A stretch of 64,000 bases of DNA from CAVZTA01 sp963778025 (GTDB taxonomy: Bacteria; Chloroflexota; Limnocylindria; Limnocylindrales; CSP1-4), in contig CAVZTA010000016.1 in the NCBI GenBank assembly GCA_963778025.1, forward strand, positions 160,644 through 224,643, in the 5' to 3' direction. Positions 8,445 through 18,521 of the stretch are shown here, piece after piece. The first letter of the stretch is position 1. Each line of letters opens with the position of its first letter. Made by a program: the position numbers and the translations under genes. Below the pieces are notes generated by a model that saw nothing but the letters and a program-made list of their open reading frames with translations, did no database searches and was not told where the DNA came from.

Positions 8445-9633
8445 TCAGTCGAACAGCGCCTCGACGAAGCCGTCGGGATCGAACGGCAGCAGGTCGTCGA
8501 TCTGCTCCCCCACCCCGACGTACCGGACCGGCACACCGAGCGTCCGCTCGATCGCGAACACGATGCCCCCCTTGGCCGTCGAGTCGAGCTTGGTGAGGAC
8601 GACGCCGGTGAGTCCGACCGCGTCGTGGAACGCCTTGGCTTGCGTGAGGCCGTTCTGGCCGGTGGTGGCGTCGAGGACGAACAGCGTCTCGGGCACCGCG
8701 CCGGGCAGCCGCTTGTCGATGATGCGGCGGACCTTCGTCAGCTCATCCATCAGGTTCGCTTTCGTGTGCAGGCGGCCCGCGGTGTCGGCGATGACGAGAT
8801 CGGCGTTGCGCGCGACGGCGGCATCCAGCGCGTCGAACACGACGGCCCCAGGGTCCGCGCCGGGCGCGTGCGCGACGAGCTCCACGCCGGCGCGCTGGCT
8901 CCAGATCCGGAGCTGGTCGATGGCCGCGGCCCGGAACGTGTCGGCGGCCGCGAGGACGACGCGGCGCCCCTGGGCCTTCTCCCGCCCGGCGAGCTTGCCG
9001 ATGGTCGTGGTCTTGCCCGTCCCGTTCACCCCGACGACCAGGATGATGGCGGGGCCGCCGGCGGTGGGACGCGTGGGCTCCCAGTCGGGATCGCGCGGGG
9101 CGAGCAGCGATCGCAGCTCCGCGCGAACGGCCGCCTCGGGCGTGAGGTCCCGTCGTTTGCGCGCCTTGGCGACCAGGTCGAGCGCGAGCGTCGCACCCAC
9201 GTCGCCCGCGATGAGCGTCTCCTCGACGTCGTCCCACAGCTCTTCGCCGCCGCCGGTGAGCGCCTGCCGCAGGCGGCTCCCGAACCCGACCCGCGTGCGT
9301 TCCAGGCCGCTCTCGAGCGCCTCGCGCTCCCGCTCCCGTCGGACGGCGTCGGCCTTCTCCGGGCTGTAGTCGGCGCCCCACGCCCAGACGGGCTCGGCGG
9401 CCGGCGGCTCGGACGGCGGCGATCCGGCGGCGGCGGGACGATGGCTCGACGGGCTCGGGTTCGGGTCCCGGCTCGATCCACGCGAGGTCCTCGGCGGCCT
9501 CGGCTCCGGCGTCCGTCTCCGGGGCGAGCGACGGATCGACTTCGGGTTCGACCACCGGATCCGGCGCCGGCGCGTCGGCGACGTCCGGTGCCGCCTCCTC
9601 CTCGGGCTGCGACCCGCGTCGGAAGAAGCGCAT
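8445..9633 (-). CDS. ftsY: SRP receptor FtsY, frame interrupted once
   Basis: Membrane-associated SRP GTPase that receives Ffh-ribosome complexes. The ATG overlaps the smc stop (TGATG). An acidic A domain of about 60 residues ('SQPEEEAAPDVADAPAPD') leads into the NG domain, with 'DDVEETLIAGDVG', P-loop 'GVNGTGKTTT', 'ADTFRAAAIDQL', 'DTAGRLHTKANLMDEL' and 'TKLDSTAKGG'. The A domain and NG domain are in frames one base apart. The change is in the low-complexity linker at about 9435-9437, where a GGG/CCC run may carry an extra base. Corrected length is about 395 residues. It closes the smc operon. Confidence 0.93.
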
Positions 9634-12600
9634 CAGCCGGCCACCGCCACCTGGCCGGAGGCACCGCGCTGTCGAGCGGCCAGCGCCTGCGCCTCTTCGA
9701 GCCGCAGGCTGATGACCCGGCTGACCGAGTCGTCGCCGACCGTCACGCCGTAGAGCGCGTCGGCCGCCTCGATCGTGCCGCGGTTGTGCGTGATGACGAT
9801 GAACTGCGTCCGCTCCGCGAGCTCGCGCAGCGCCTGCGTGAACCGGCCGATGTTCGCCTCGTCGAGCGCCGCGTCGACCTCGTCGAGGACGCAGAAGGGC
9901 ACGGGGCGCACCTCGAGCATCGCGAACAGCAGGGCGACCGCGGTGAGGGCACGCTCGCCGCCGGAGAGCATCGCCAGCGCCTGCGGCTTCTTGCCCGGCG
10001 GCCGCGCGACGATCTCGATGCCGGTCGCCGTGAGGTCGCCCGGGTCGGTGAGCGAGAGCCGCGCGAAGCCACCGCCGAAGAGCTGCTGGAACCGGGTATC
10101 GAACGCGGACTCCAGCTGGGCGAACGTCGTCCGGAAGCGTGTCGCGATGAGCTCGTCGAGCTCGGCGATGAGCGTCCGCGTCTTGGCGATCGCGTCCTTC
10201 AGGTCGGCGGCCTGGCCCTCGAGGGTCGTGAGCCGCTCCCGCAGCGCTGCGTACTCCTCGACGGCGAAGGGGTTGGCCGCGCCCAGCTCGTGGTATCGGC
10301 GGCGGAGCGTGGCGAGGCGACCCGGCGTCGGCGGCTCGACGGTGGACGGCGTCCCGGCCCACATCGGGGTCACCGCGGCGAGGGCGCGTTCCAGGCGGGC
10401 AGGGTCGTCGTCGACGGTGTCCTCGTCGTCGGTCGTTGCGGCCTCGGGTCCCGGCTCGACGAGCGTGCCGCCCGCCGCGGCCACGAGATGGCGGACGCCC
10501 AGCTCGCCGAGGCCCGCGAGCTCGACGAGCGTCTGCTCGCGCAACGACTCGAGACCGAGCCGGGCCTCCAGGTCGGCGACCTCGATCGAGCGCAGCCGGT
10601 CCTCGGCCGCCCGAAGCCGCTCCCGGGCGCCGGACGCCGAGCGCTCGGCTTCGCCGAGCCGGGCGCGATCGCCGGCGTCGGCCGCGAGCAGCGACTCCAG
10701 CTCCGCCGCGGCATGGCGTTCCCGGTCCGTGGCCGCCGCGAGCGCCAGCGCGAGATCCGCGCGCTCGCCCTGGCGCGCCGCCTCCCGCTCCGCGATGGCC
10801 GCGAGCTCGGCGGTCGCCGACGCGATCCGTCGCTCGTCCATCGCGACCGCCGCCTCGGCACGCGCGCGCCGACCCTCGGCCTCCCGGCGCGCTGCTTCCT
10901 GCTGCGTGTGGTCCGTCGCCAGCCGGTCGCGTCGGGATCGCAGCTCCGCAGCGCGCGCCTCCCAGGTGGCGATCGCCGAACGGTCCACGCCCGCCCCGGC
11001 TGCCTCGTCGGCGGCGCCATCGCGACCGTCCTGATCCGCGACCGCGGACCGGGCGCGCTCGGCGTCGGTCGCCAGTCGCTCGACCTGCGCCGCCTGCCAC
11101 GCCGCCTCGCGGACCGCGGCCTCCAGGTCGCGCCCGACCGACCGTTCGCGCGTCTCGGCCGCCTGGCGTTCCGCCTCGGCTGCCCGTTCCGCGTCGCGTG
11201 CCTGGTCGAGCGCGGATCGGGCGTGCCGCGGCCGCTCGGCCGGCCGTCTCCGCTGCCTCGGTCGCCGCGTTCGCCTCGGTCGCGAGTCGTTCGAGGTCCC
11301 GGGTCAGCCGGTCCGCCTCCGCCCGGCGCTCGAGCAGGCCGTCGCCCCGCCCGAGGCGCACCGTCCGCGCGTCCACGACCGCCGATCCGTCACGCACGAC
11401 GACGCGCCAGCCGGCCGGCAGCTCGGGCTGGACCGCGAGTGCGTCGTCCAGGGTCGGCACCCAGCCGACCGCAGTCAGCAAGGACTTCACGACCTCACCG
11501 GGGTCCCGGCGGACGGCGTCCGCCAGCGCGCCGCCGCCTGCCGCGCGCACGGCGTCGAGCGCAGCCGCGTCTCCGGGATGCGTCTCGGCTCGCGACTCCG
11601 CGACCACGATGGCCCCGCGCTCGTCCGCGACCGCGCCGACCTCGCGCACGCGGCAGCACGTACGCGCGGACGAGGTCTCCCAGCGCCGCCTCCACCGCCG
11701 CGCGCAGCGCCGGGTCGACGACCAGCTCGTCGTCGACGCGGCGGCCACCGAGCTTGCGCGCCGCGCGCGCGATCCCGCGAGCCTCGTCCTCCTCGAGCCG
11801 GGCCGTCAGGCCGTCCAGCCGCCCGCGACCCGTCGCAAGCGCCGCGCCCGCCGCTCCGGCTCGTTCCACCGCAGCCTGCCGGCGGCCATCGGCCGCCTCG
11901 AGCGCGCTCGCCGCCTCGTCCCGGGCGGCCGATGCGAGCTGCTCCGCGCGCGTCGTCGCGGTCACGGCAGCGCTGGCCTCCGCGAGTCGGGCTTCCAGCT
12001 CCATCCGGCGCGCGTCCACGGCGGTCGCCTGCGCCCGTGCCTCGTCCGCCCGGCGCGCGACGTCCGCCAGACGGCGCCGCGCGGTCTCGCCTTCCGCGAC
12101 CCGCGCGGCCTCGGCCCGTCGGAGCGCCGCGAGCTCTTCGCCATGGGCGCGCTCCGCCGCCCGCAGCGCGCCGAGCTCACCGAGCGCGTCCGCCAGGGAT
12201 CGCTCCGCCTCGGCGAGCGACGCCTCCAGGTCGACGTCGCGCTCGGGCGCGGGCGCGGCGAGCGCGCGACGCTGCAGCTCCAGGTCCGCTTCGGCGCCGG
12301 CGCGCTCGTCTGCGAGCCGTGCCGCATCGCGGGCGACGGCCTCCTGTTCCGAGACGATCCGCGCCTCACGCAGCCGCAGGCCCGTGACCTCCGTCCGTGC
12401 CTGCTCATGCGCCGTCCGTCGATCGCGCTCCAGCGAGGATCGCGCGTCCAGCTCCGCCGCGATCGCTGCCACCTGCCGCTCGGCCTCCTCGAGGGCCACG
12501 AGCGTCCGGTCCACCTCCGCGCGCGCGGCATCCCGGCGGCCGCGTGCCGCCGTCGCCTTGGCGGCCGCCTCGTGCCAGCGGACGTGCGCCGCGGCCAGGA

Positions 12601-13285
12601 GCGCCGTGGCCAGCTCCTCGCCCGCCGTGAGGCGGGTCGCCTGCTGTTCCGCGAGCTGGCCGAGCCGCCGCGCCTGGGGCCGCAGCTCGGCGAGGACGTC
12701 CTCGACGCGGGCCAGATTCGCCTCCGATTCGGCGAGCTGGTCGTCGGCCTTCCGCCGTCGTCGCTCATGCCGCCGGACCCCGGCGACCTCCTCGAACAGC
12801 GGTCGCCGCTCCTCCGGCCGCAGGGCCAGCGCCTGGTCGACCATGCCCTGGCCGATGAACAGGAACGCGTTCTCGGCGAGGTGCGCCGAGTCGAGGAGGT
12901 CGACGAGGTCCCGGAGCCGCACACGCTGCTTGTTGAGCAGGTAGTCGTTCTCGCCCGAGCGATACAGCCGCCGGCCGAGCTCGACGATCCCGAAATCGAC
13001 CGGGAGGAGGGCGTCGGCGTTGTCGAGGACCAGCGTCACGTCGGCCATGCCCTGCGCCGCGCGCCGCTCGGAACCGGCCCAGATGACGTCCTCGCTCTTG
13101 CGCGTCCGCAGCGAGCGCCCCTGTTCGCCGAGCGCCCAGCGCAGACCGTCGGCGAGGTTCGACTTGCCCGAGCCGTTCGGGCCGACGACGGCGCTGATGC
13201 CCGGACCGAAGTCCACCAGCGTCCGCTCGGCGAACGACTTGAAGCCCTGGAGCCGCAGCCCGAGGAGGCGCGCCGGAGCCGTCAT
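9633..13285 (-). CDS. smc: Chromosome segregation protein SMC, frame interrupted twice
   Basis: The ATP-dependent condensin subunit. The ATG at 13285 has GGAG 6 bases upstream. The N-terminal head has 'LQGFKSFAERT' and Walker A 'GPNGSGKSN' (35-43). Alanine/arginine-rich coiled coil flanks a hinge near residues 510-640. The C-terminal head has signature 'LSGGERALTAVALLFAM' and Walker B 'CVLDEVDAALDEANI'. Two one-base shifts, near 11652 (hinge) and 11223-11245 (second coil), are needed; both are compatible with an extra base. Corrected length is about 1216 residues, standard for SMC. The upstream rnc frame runs into smc without a stop. Confidence 0.94.
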
Positions 13286-14101
13286 GCGCCGCTCCGCGGG
13301 TGCGGCCGCGTCATCGACGCCGTCCCCGTCTCGATCGCCGGCCACCGCCGCGGCGGCGGCATGCCGCCGATCCGTCCGAGCCGCCGCGCGGGCCTCGCGC
13401 GCCGCGGCCCGCTCGCGGCGGATCACCTCCAGCGCCTCGGCCGCGGCGGCGGTCTCGGCGAGCCGGCGGGACGGCCCCTCGCCGGCGCCCAGCACGCGTC
13501 CGTCGACGGCGACCTCGATCCGGAAGTGCTTCTCGTGGTCCGGCCCCGACGCCTCCAGCAGGTGATACACGGGTCGATCGCCGGTCGAGCGTTGCGTGTG
13601 CTCCTGGAGCCGCGACTTGGGGCTCTTGAGCGTCGTCACCGGGGCGTCCGCGGACAGCTCCGGCGTCGCAAGCGCCACGATCCAGTCGCGGGTGCCCGGC
13701 CAGCCGAGGTCCAGGTACAGCGCGCCGCACAGTGCCTCGAAGGAGCTCGCGAGCAGCGATGGCCGGCGACGGCCGCCGCGCAGCGCCTCGCCCTCACCGA
13801 GCAACAGGTACGACCCGAGATCGAGCCGCGCGGCGAGGCGGCTCAGGCCGGGCGTGCTGACGATCGCGGCGCGCCGGGCGGAGAGCACGCCCTCGTCGTC
13901 CACGGGATGGCGCGTGTAGAGCGCCTCGGAGATCGCCAGGTTGACGACCGCATCGCCCAGGAGCTCCAACCGCTCGTTGTGGCCGCGCGCGAGGTCGCGA
14001 TGCTCGTGGAGCCAGCTCGAATGGACGAGCGCCTGCTCGAGGAGTTCGCGGTCCTGGACCGGGAGACCGAGACGGTCGGCGAAGGCGTCGGCCGGGCGCA
14101 C
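13282..14101 (-). CDS. rnc: Ribonuclease III
   Basis: Double-stranded-RNA endonuclease for rRNA and mRNA processing. From the GTG at 14101 (AGGG upstream) the nuclease domain shows the signature 'NERLELLGDAV' (42-52), followed by a dsRBD beginning 'PKSRLQEHTQ' and ending in the Ala-rich 'AETAAAAEALEVI'. In the second metal-binding motif the usual A-D-x-x-E-A is 'ASSFEALCGALYLD': Glu is kept but Asp is Ser. After the dsRBD the frame continues through a low-complexity tail into smc. In the +1 frame it would stop at a TGA that overlaps the smc ATG (ATGA), so a one-base error near 13288-13330 is likely. The end coordinate assumes this. Confidence 0.9.
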
Positions 14102-14123
14102 GGCGCCCTGGTGGTCGTCGGGA

Positions 14124-14360
14124 CTAGGAGGAATGCTCGTCGATGTAGTCGACGGCGTCCTGGACGGTCCGGATCTTCTCGGCATCCTCGTCCGAGATCT
14201 CCGTCCCGAACTCCTCTTCCAGGCTCATGATGAGCTCGACGAGGTCCAGCGAGTCGGCGTTCAGATCGTCCACGAACGAGGCTTCGGGGTTGACCTCGCC
14301 CTCGTCCACGCCGAGCTGCTCGACGACGATCTTCTTCAGCCGATCGTAGGTGCTGGCCAC
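14124..14360 (-). CDS. acpP: Acyl carrier protein
   Basis: A 78-residue acidic four-helix protein that carries acyl chains on 4'-phosphopantetheine. The attachment motif 'DSL' is present with Ser37, preceded by 'FVDDLNA' and followed by 'DLVELIMSLEEEFGTEI'. The GTG at 14360 is preceded by GGAGGAG with about 8-10 base spacing and overlaps the nusB 3' end by 25 bases. Its place between nusB/plsX and rnc is consistent with the common fatty-acid/rnc gene neighbourhood. Confidence 0.96.
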   Translation of the reverse strand: MASTYDRLKKIVVEQLGVDEGEVNPEASFVDDLNADSLDLVELIMSLEEEFGTEISDEDAEKIRTVQDAVDYIDEHSS

Positions 14361-14884
14361 TCTGGTTCTCCTCCTGCCCTGGGTCCGCCTGGGGGGTCGC
14401 GAGGTTCCCGTGAGATGCGCCCGAGCACGCCATTCATGAGCCGGCGCATGGGCTCTCCGGAGTACGTCCGCGCGAGCTCGACCCACTCGGCGATCGCCAC
14501 CCGGGCCGGCGTCGCGGGCGAGTGTAACACCTCGGAAATGGCCGAACGGAGCAACGCGCGGTCCATCCGAGCCATCCCGGTGACGGGGTAGCGAGGGGCG
14601 AGACGCTCGATCGTGGCGTCGATGGTGTCACGGTGCGCGACCACGCCGTCGACGATGGTCCGGGCGAGATCGGCGACGTCGGGAGCGGCCTCCTCGGCGA
14701 GGTGTCGCTCGAGGATCGCGTGCGCGGTGCGCTGTCCGAAGTCCGCCTCGAACACCGACGCGAGGGCGAGCCTGCGCGCCGCGCGCCATGCCCGGATCCG
14801 GTCGTCCTGGGCGGCTCGCTCGGCGGCGGTCCGCTGATCCCGAGGCGAGCGGGCCGGGCGGCCGCCGCTACGCCCCGACGCCAT
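14336..14884 (-). CDS. nusB: Transcription antitermination protein NusB
   Basis: A 182-residue all-helical NusB that, with S10 (NusE), binds boxA RNA for rRNA antitermination. Recognisable segments are 'ARRLALASVFEADFGQ', 'RYPVTGMARMDRALLRSAISE' and 'AIAEWVELARTYSGEPMRRLMNGVLGRI'. The first ~25 residues are a basic extension and the last ~20 a Pro/Gly-rich tail. Both ends overlap neighbouring genes (Asp23-like upstream by 17 bases, acpP downstream), typical of this tight operon. Confidence 0.92.
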   Translation of the reverse strand: MASGRSGGRPARSPRDQRTAAERAAQDDRIRAWRAARRLALASVFEADFGQRTAHAILERHLAEEAAPDVADLARTIVDGVVAHRDTIDATIERLAPRYPVTGMARMDRALLRSAISEVLHSPATPARVAIAEWVELARTYSGEPMRRLMNGVLGRISREPRDPPGGPRAGGEPEWPAPTIG

Positions 14885-15182
14885 CGATCCGGACGGTGAC
14901 CTCGCCGAGCTCCAGCCCCAGCAGGCGCTCGATGGCGGCCCCGACGGCGGCGCGCACGTCGGCCGCGAGCGGGATGAGCGGCTGCCGCGGCCGAGCCACG
15001 AGCCAGACCGTCACGTGGACCCTGCCGTCGCGGAGCCGGGCGCGGATCGGCGAGCCGGCGAGCAGGTCGCGCCACGCCGGTCCGCCGCGCCCGACGCGCA
15101 GCACGCCGGGGACCTCGAGCGCGGCGAGTCGGATGGTCTCCGCGATGACGCGCGGGCCGACCGCGATCGCGGGGCCGGTCAT
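14868..15182 (-). CDS. Asp23/Gls24-family protein (first copy)
   Basis: A 104-residue protein with the Asp23/Gls24 (DUF322) pattern: an opening strand and helix ('VGPRVIAETIRLAALEVPGVLRV'), a variable middle and the C-terminal 'VTVWLVA...PLIPLAADVRAAVGAAIERLLGLELGEVTVRIDGV' arrangement. In Firmicutes such proteins are membrane-proximal and linked to envelope stress. The ATG at 15182 overlaps what would be the plsX stop (ATGA), but as sequenced plsX reads into it without stopping. A second family member is encoded at 23.2-23.7 kb beside fakA. Confidence 0.75.
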   Translation of the reverse strand: MTGPAIAVGPRVIAETIRLAALEVPGVLRVGRGGPAWRDLLAGSPIRARLRDGRVHVTVWLVARPRQPLIPLAADVRAAVGAAIERLLGLELGEVTVRIDGVGA

Positions 15183-16316
15183 GACCCGCGCACCAGCGCG
15201 GGTCGCTCGACGGCTGCGTCGGGCAGGCTCGGCACCCGCCGGATCGGCGTCCGGCGGCTCAGCCGCGACGGCGACCTTGCGGGCGTCCTCGAGCAGCGCC
15301 TCGGCGATGCGCTCGGGGACCCGCTCACGGGCCGTCGTCGCGCCCACGCGCACGGCGTGCTCGATCATCCGCCGCTTGGCCCGGCCGTGCGTGATGATCA
15401 CCGTCCCGTCGACGCCCAGCAGCGGCGACCCGCCCACCCGCTCGTAGTCGAACAGCTCACGGATGCGCGCGATGCCGGGACGCATGAGGACGGCGGCGAG
15501 CTTCGAGCGCCACGACCGGGTGAACTCCTCGCGCCACAGGTCGAAGATGTACGTCGAGAGGCCCTCGAAGAACTTGATGACCACGTTGCCCAGGACGGCA
15601 TCGCACACGACGACATCGGCCATCCGCCGGGTCAGGTCCTTGCCTTCGACGTTGCCGATGAAGTTGAGGCTCGTCGCGTCGAGCAGCGGCGTCGCGCGCG
15701 CGATCCGCTGATCGCCCTTGCCCTTCTCCTCACCGATCGACAGGAGCGCGACACGTGGGTTCGCGACGCCCAGCACCCGCTCCGAGAAGATCGCGCCCAT
15801 GCGCGCGAACTGGGCGAGGTTCTCAGGGGTCGAGTCGGGGTTCGCGCCGATGTCGAGGAGCACGAACGGCCTGTCACCGGCCACGATCTGCACAGCCAGC
15901 GCGGGACGCTCGATGCCGGGCAGCGAGCCAAGGATGAGCTTGCCGGCGGCCATGCCCGCCCCGGTGTGCCCGGCGGTGACGACGGCATCGGCCTCGCCGT
16001 CGCGGACCAGCTGCGTGGCGACGACGATCGACGCGTCCTTCTTGCGGACGAGCGCACGGGCGGGGTGCTCGTCCATGCCGATGAGCTCGCTCGCCGGCAC
16101 GACGCGGACGTTGGCCGGTGGCGTGGCACCGATCAGCGGCGTGAGCGCCGCGGGCGCCCCCACGAGCAGGACGGTGTCGCCGGGATTCTTGCGGGCGTAG
16201 GCGAGCGCGCCCGGGACGACCTCCGCCGGGCCGTGGTCACCACCCATCGCATCGACGGCGACCCGGACGCCGCGGGCGGGATCGGTCGGGCGCCCCCGCG
16301 TGGCGAGGTCGTCCAT
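15179..16316 (-). CDS. plsX: Phosphate acyltransferase PlsX
   Basis: PlsX converts acyl-ACP to acyl-phosphate for phosphatidic acid synthesis at the membrane surface. The start is 'MDDLATRGRPTD', with the family core from 'VRVAVDAMGGDHGPAEVVPGAL' through 'VTAGHTGAGMAAGKLILG', 'LLDIGANPD', 'NFIGNVEGKD', 'VVCDAVLGNVVIKFFEG' and 'GTVIITHGRAKRRMIEHAV'. After the conserved region the frame runs on into the Asp23-like gene. In the +1 frame it ends naturally ('...ERPALVRGS') at a TGA overlapping the next ATG, suggesting one extra base at about 15225-15245. It follows rpmF as in many bacteria. Confidence 0.93.
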
Positions 16317-16342
16317 CGTCGCGCTCCGGGTGGTGCGCCTCC

Positions 16343-16555
16343 CTAGGAGGCGGCCTCCTCGGACGAGGAGCCACCCGCGGCCTTCGGCTCGACCGCGAGG
16401 CGACCGCGGTACCAGCCGCAGTTCGGGCACACGCGATGCGGCAGCTTCGGCTCGTGGCAATGCGGGCACGCCTCGAGGCGCGGGAGGGTGAGGGCGTGGT
16501 GGCTCCGCCGGTCCATCTGCCGCGCGTGCGCCACCTTGCGCTTCGGCACACCCAT
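16343..16555 (-). CDS. rpmF: 50S ribosomal protein bL32
   Basis: 70 residues with the opening 'MGVPKRKVAHARQMDRRSHH' and an intact zinc ribbon: Cys30/Cys33 ('CPHC') and Cys43/Cys46 ('CPNCGWYRGR'). It stands between yceD (112 bases upstream) and plsX (26 bases downstream), the conserved yceD-rpmF-plsX order. The Glu/Ser-rich C-terminal tail is longer than usual. Confidence 0.96.
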   Translation of the reverse strand: MGVPKRKVAHARQMDRRSHHALTLPRLEACPHCHEPKLPHRVCPNCGWYRGRLAVEPKAAGGSSSEEAAS

Positions 16556-16667
16556 GTCGGTCTCGTACTCCTGGTCGATGTCGTCGCGGCCCGCGGGCCG
16601 CGGTCGGGGATCCCGGTCGTGGGCGTGCGTGCATGAACGCCGCGCCGTGGTGGGTCGGTCGCGGAGT

Positions 16668-17237
16668 CTACCCGGTCTCGTCGGGCGCGTCGACCTTGAA
16701 CGCCCGGAGCGCCTCGAGCCGCGGGTCGATGTCGTCGTCGGGATGCTCGTGGCCGGGCGTCAGCCGCTGGCCGCACTCCGAGCACAGCCCCGGGCAGTCC
16801 GGCTCGCACAGGACATCCATCGGCTCGGCGAGGCTGATCGCCTGCTCGACCAGCGGTCGGAGCTGCAGCTCGTGATGGTCGGTGAGGCGGGTGGTCTCGA
16901 GGTCCTCGCCGTCCTCGAGCGGCGTCGGTTGGCCGCTGTGGATGTCGATCGACGGGCGCGCCTCCTCGTCGATCGTCACCTCGATGGGCACCTCGACGGG
17001 CCGGAGACAGCGGCGGCATTCCTCGGCGAGGGTGGTGCTGAGCTGGGCCTCGACGCGCAGGCCACGGTTGGTGCGCGTGAGGCGAACGTGACCCTCGACG
17101 GGGTGCGTGACGCTCAGGCCGTCGCCCGGGTCGACGGCGACCTCGTGGATGTCGAGGTCACGGACGGTGCCGGATGGCTCCCCGAGCAGGCCCGCGACGT
17201 TGAACGTCAGCGGGTCATCGAGGGGGACTCGCGTCAC
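16668..17237 (-). CDS. yceD: YceD/DUF177 protein
   Basis: A 189-residue protein of the family needed for normal 23S rRNA accumulation. The core 'LSTTLAEECRRCLRPVEVPIEV' with paired Cys, and the C-terminal 'EPDCPGLCSECGQRL' with three more Cys, suggest metal binding as in other members. It sits directly upstream of rpmF, its usual partner, and its start overlaps the stop of the coiled-coil gene by 4 bases. Confidence 0.88.
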   Translation of the reverse strand: MTRVPLDDPLTFNVAGLLGEPSGTVRDLDIHEVAVDPGDGLSVTHPVEGHVRLTRTNRGLRVEAQLSTTLAEECRRCLRPVEVPIEVTIDEEARPSIDIHSGQPTPLEDGEDLETTRLTDHHELQLRPLVEQAISLAEPMDVLCEPDCPGLCSECGQRLTPGHEHPDDDIDPRLEALRAFKVDAPDETG

Positions 17238-17809
17238 CCGCGAACGGGCTGTGACGCGCCCTCCTCCTCCTGCTGCCAGGCGCCCTCGTAGGGTTCGGCG
17301 TCGTGGCCGTTCTGCTGGTCCTCGGGCGGCGGCGCCGCCTGGAGGCTCGCGCGGCGCTCGTCGAGCATGCCGATGCCCTTCTCGATGCTGCGGAGCGTCT
17401 TCTCGACGTCCGAGCGCAGGCCATCGAGCACCGCGACCGCGTAGTCGTCGGCGCCGCGCCGGACGTCGTCGGCATCGAGGTTGGCGTCTTCGATGATCCG
17501 CCGGCTCTCCTCCTCGGCGGACTGGGTGAGTCCTCGCTCCTCGATGAGGAATGCGGCCTGCTCCTGGGCGCGGGCGATGATGCGCTCCGCTTCCTCCTGG
17601 GCCTTCTCGATGATCCGCTCGCCCTCGGAGTTGATCCGCTTCGCCGCGCGGACCTCCTCGGGCACCGCCACGCGCAGCTCATCGATGAGGTTGAGGGCCC
17701 CCTCCCGATCGATGATGACACTCTTCGTCAGGGGCAGGGGCTTGCCGTTCGCGACCAGCGACTCCAGCCGCTCGACGAGGAAGATGATGTCGATCGGACC
17801 GACCTCCAC
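17234..17809 (-). CDS. Coiled-coil protein of unknown function (DivIVA-like/ATPase-stalk-like helix)
   Basis: 191 residues. Residues 1-55 ('IDIIFLVERLESLVANG', 'LTKSVIIDREGALNLIDELR') are well ordered. Residues 55-150 are a continuous charged helix ('EGERIIEKAQEEAERIIARA') with heptad-like spacing, resembling DivIVA or ATP-synthase b-type stalks. The tail is acidic and Gln-rich. No enzyme motif is present. It is the first gene of the yceD-to-ftsY run and has its own good -10 element, so it may share a role with envelope or lipid genes downstream. No function can be assigned. Confidence 0.75.
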   Translation of the reverse strand: MEVGPIDIIFLVERLESLVANGKPLPLTKSVIIDREGALNLIDELRVAVPEEVRAAKRINSEGERIIEKAQEEAERIIARAQEQAAFLIEERGLTQSAEEESRRIIEDANLDADDVRRGADDYAVAVLDGLRSDVEKTLRSIEKGIGMLDERRASLQAAPPPEDQQNGHDAEPYEGAWQQEEEGASQPVRG

Positions 17810-17843
17810 GCGCAGTCGGCGCCGTCCCGAGCGCCGTCGCCGG

Positions 17844-17852
17844 ATTATCGCA
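17844..17852 (-). promoter_or_regulatory. Extended -10 promoter of the coiled-coil-yceD-rpmF-plsX run
   Basis: The minus strand reads TGCGATAAT (TG-n-GATAAT), about 35 bases before the ATG at 17809. It is the closest match to the TATAAT consensus in the window. The remaining ~170 bases up to coaD show no gene. Confidence 0.55.
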
Positions 17853-18020
17853 CCTCGGGCGGTCGACGCCGTCGCCCCGGTGACGGGGGCTCGGGCGCGG
17901 CGCGCGCCGATCGGTGGCAGCGGGAGCTTCGAACCTATCGGCCTGGCCGATGGCTCGCGAGCTCCCCCTCCGCGGCTGATCTCCGACCAGCCCTGCCCGA
18001 CACTTCGCGTGTGGCAGCGT

Positions 18021-18521
18021 TCAAGACCGTTGGCTCGCCGAGGCGCGTCTGACCGCGTCCAGCGACGCCGGCGGCACCATCCCGCTGACGTCGCCGCCGA
18101 AGCGGGCGATCTCCTTGACCAGACTCGAGCTGATGTACGCGACCTCGAGCGAGGTCATGAGGCACAGCGTCTCGACCTCGGGAGCGAGCTTCGCGTTGTT
18201 GTGCGCCAGCGAGAGCTCGACCTCGAAATCCGTCAGGCCGCGCAGGCCGCGCACGATCCCCGTCGCACCGACTCGCCGGCAGAGGTCGACCGTGAGGCCG
18301 TCGAACGTGGTGACCTCGATCCCGGCCGGGCCGATGGGGTCGTCGGCCAACGCTCGCCGGATGACCGCGACGCGCTCGTCGGCGTTCAGCAGCGAGACCT
18401 TGCGCGGATTCTCGAGGACCGCGATGACCAGCCGGTCGACGAAGCGCGACGCGCGGCGGATGACGTCGACATGGCCGTTGGTGAGCGGGTCGAAGGAGCC
18501 CGGGTAGACCGCGACCTGCAC
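18021..18521 (-). CDS. coaD: Phosphopantetheine adenylyltransferase
   Basis: CoaD transfers AMP to 4'-phosphopantetheine in coenzyme A synthesis. The 166-residue protein has the nucleotidyltransferase signature 'YPGSFDPLTNGHVDVI', then 'GATGIVRGLRGLTDFEVEL' and the ATP-binding 'YISSSLVKEIARFGGDVS'. The start is a GTG that overlaps the rsmD TAG (TAGTG). Gene order rsmD-coaD is the conserved one. Confidence 0.96.
   Translation of the reverse strand: MQVAVYPGSFDPLTNGHVDVIRRASRFVDRLVIAVLENPRKVSLLNADERVAVIRRALADDPIGPAGIEVTTFDGLTVDLCRRVGATGIVRGLRGLTDFEVELSLAHNNAKLAPEVETLCLMTSLEVAYISSSLVKEIARFGGDVSGMVPPASLDAVRRASASQRS

Noticed and set aside
3049..14230. Very long plus-strand open frames (for example 3049-5730, 8406-12944, 10436-14230)
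   Set aside because: They lie antisense to confidently identified genes (rpsP, ffh, ftsY, smc, rnc). They are Arg/Ala/Asp-rich with no conserved motifs and arise because stops are rare in GC-rich DNA.
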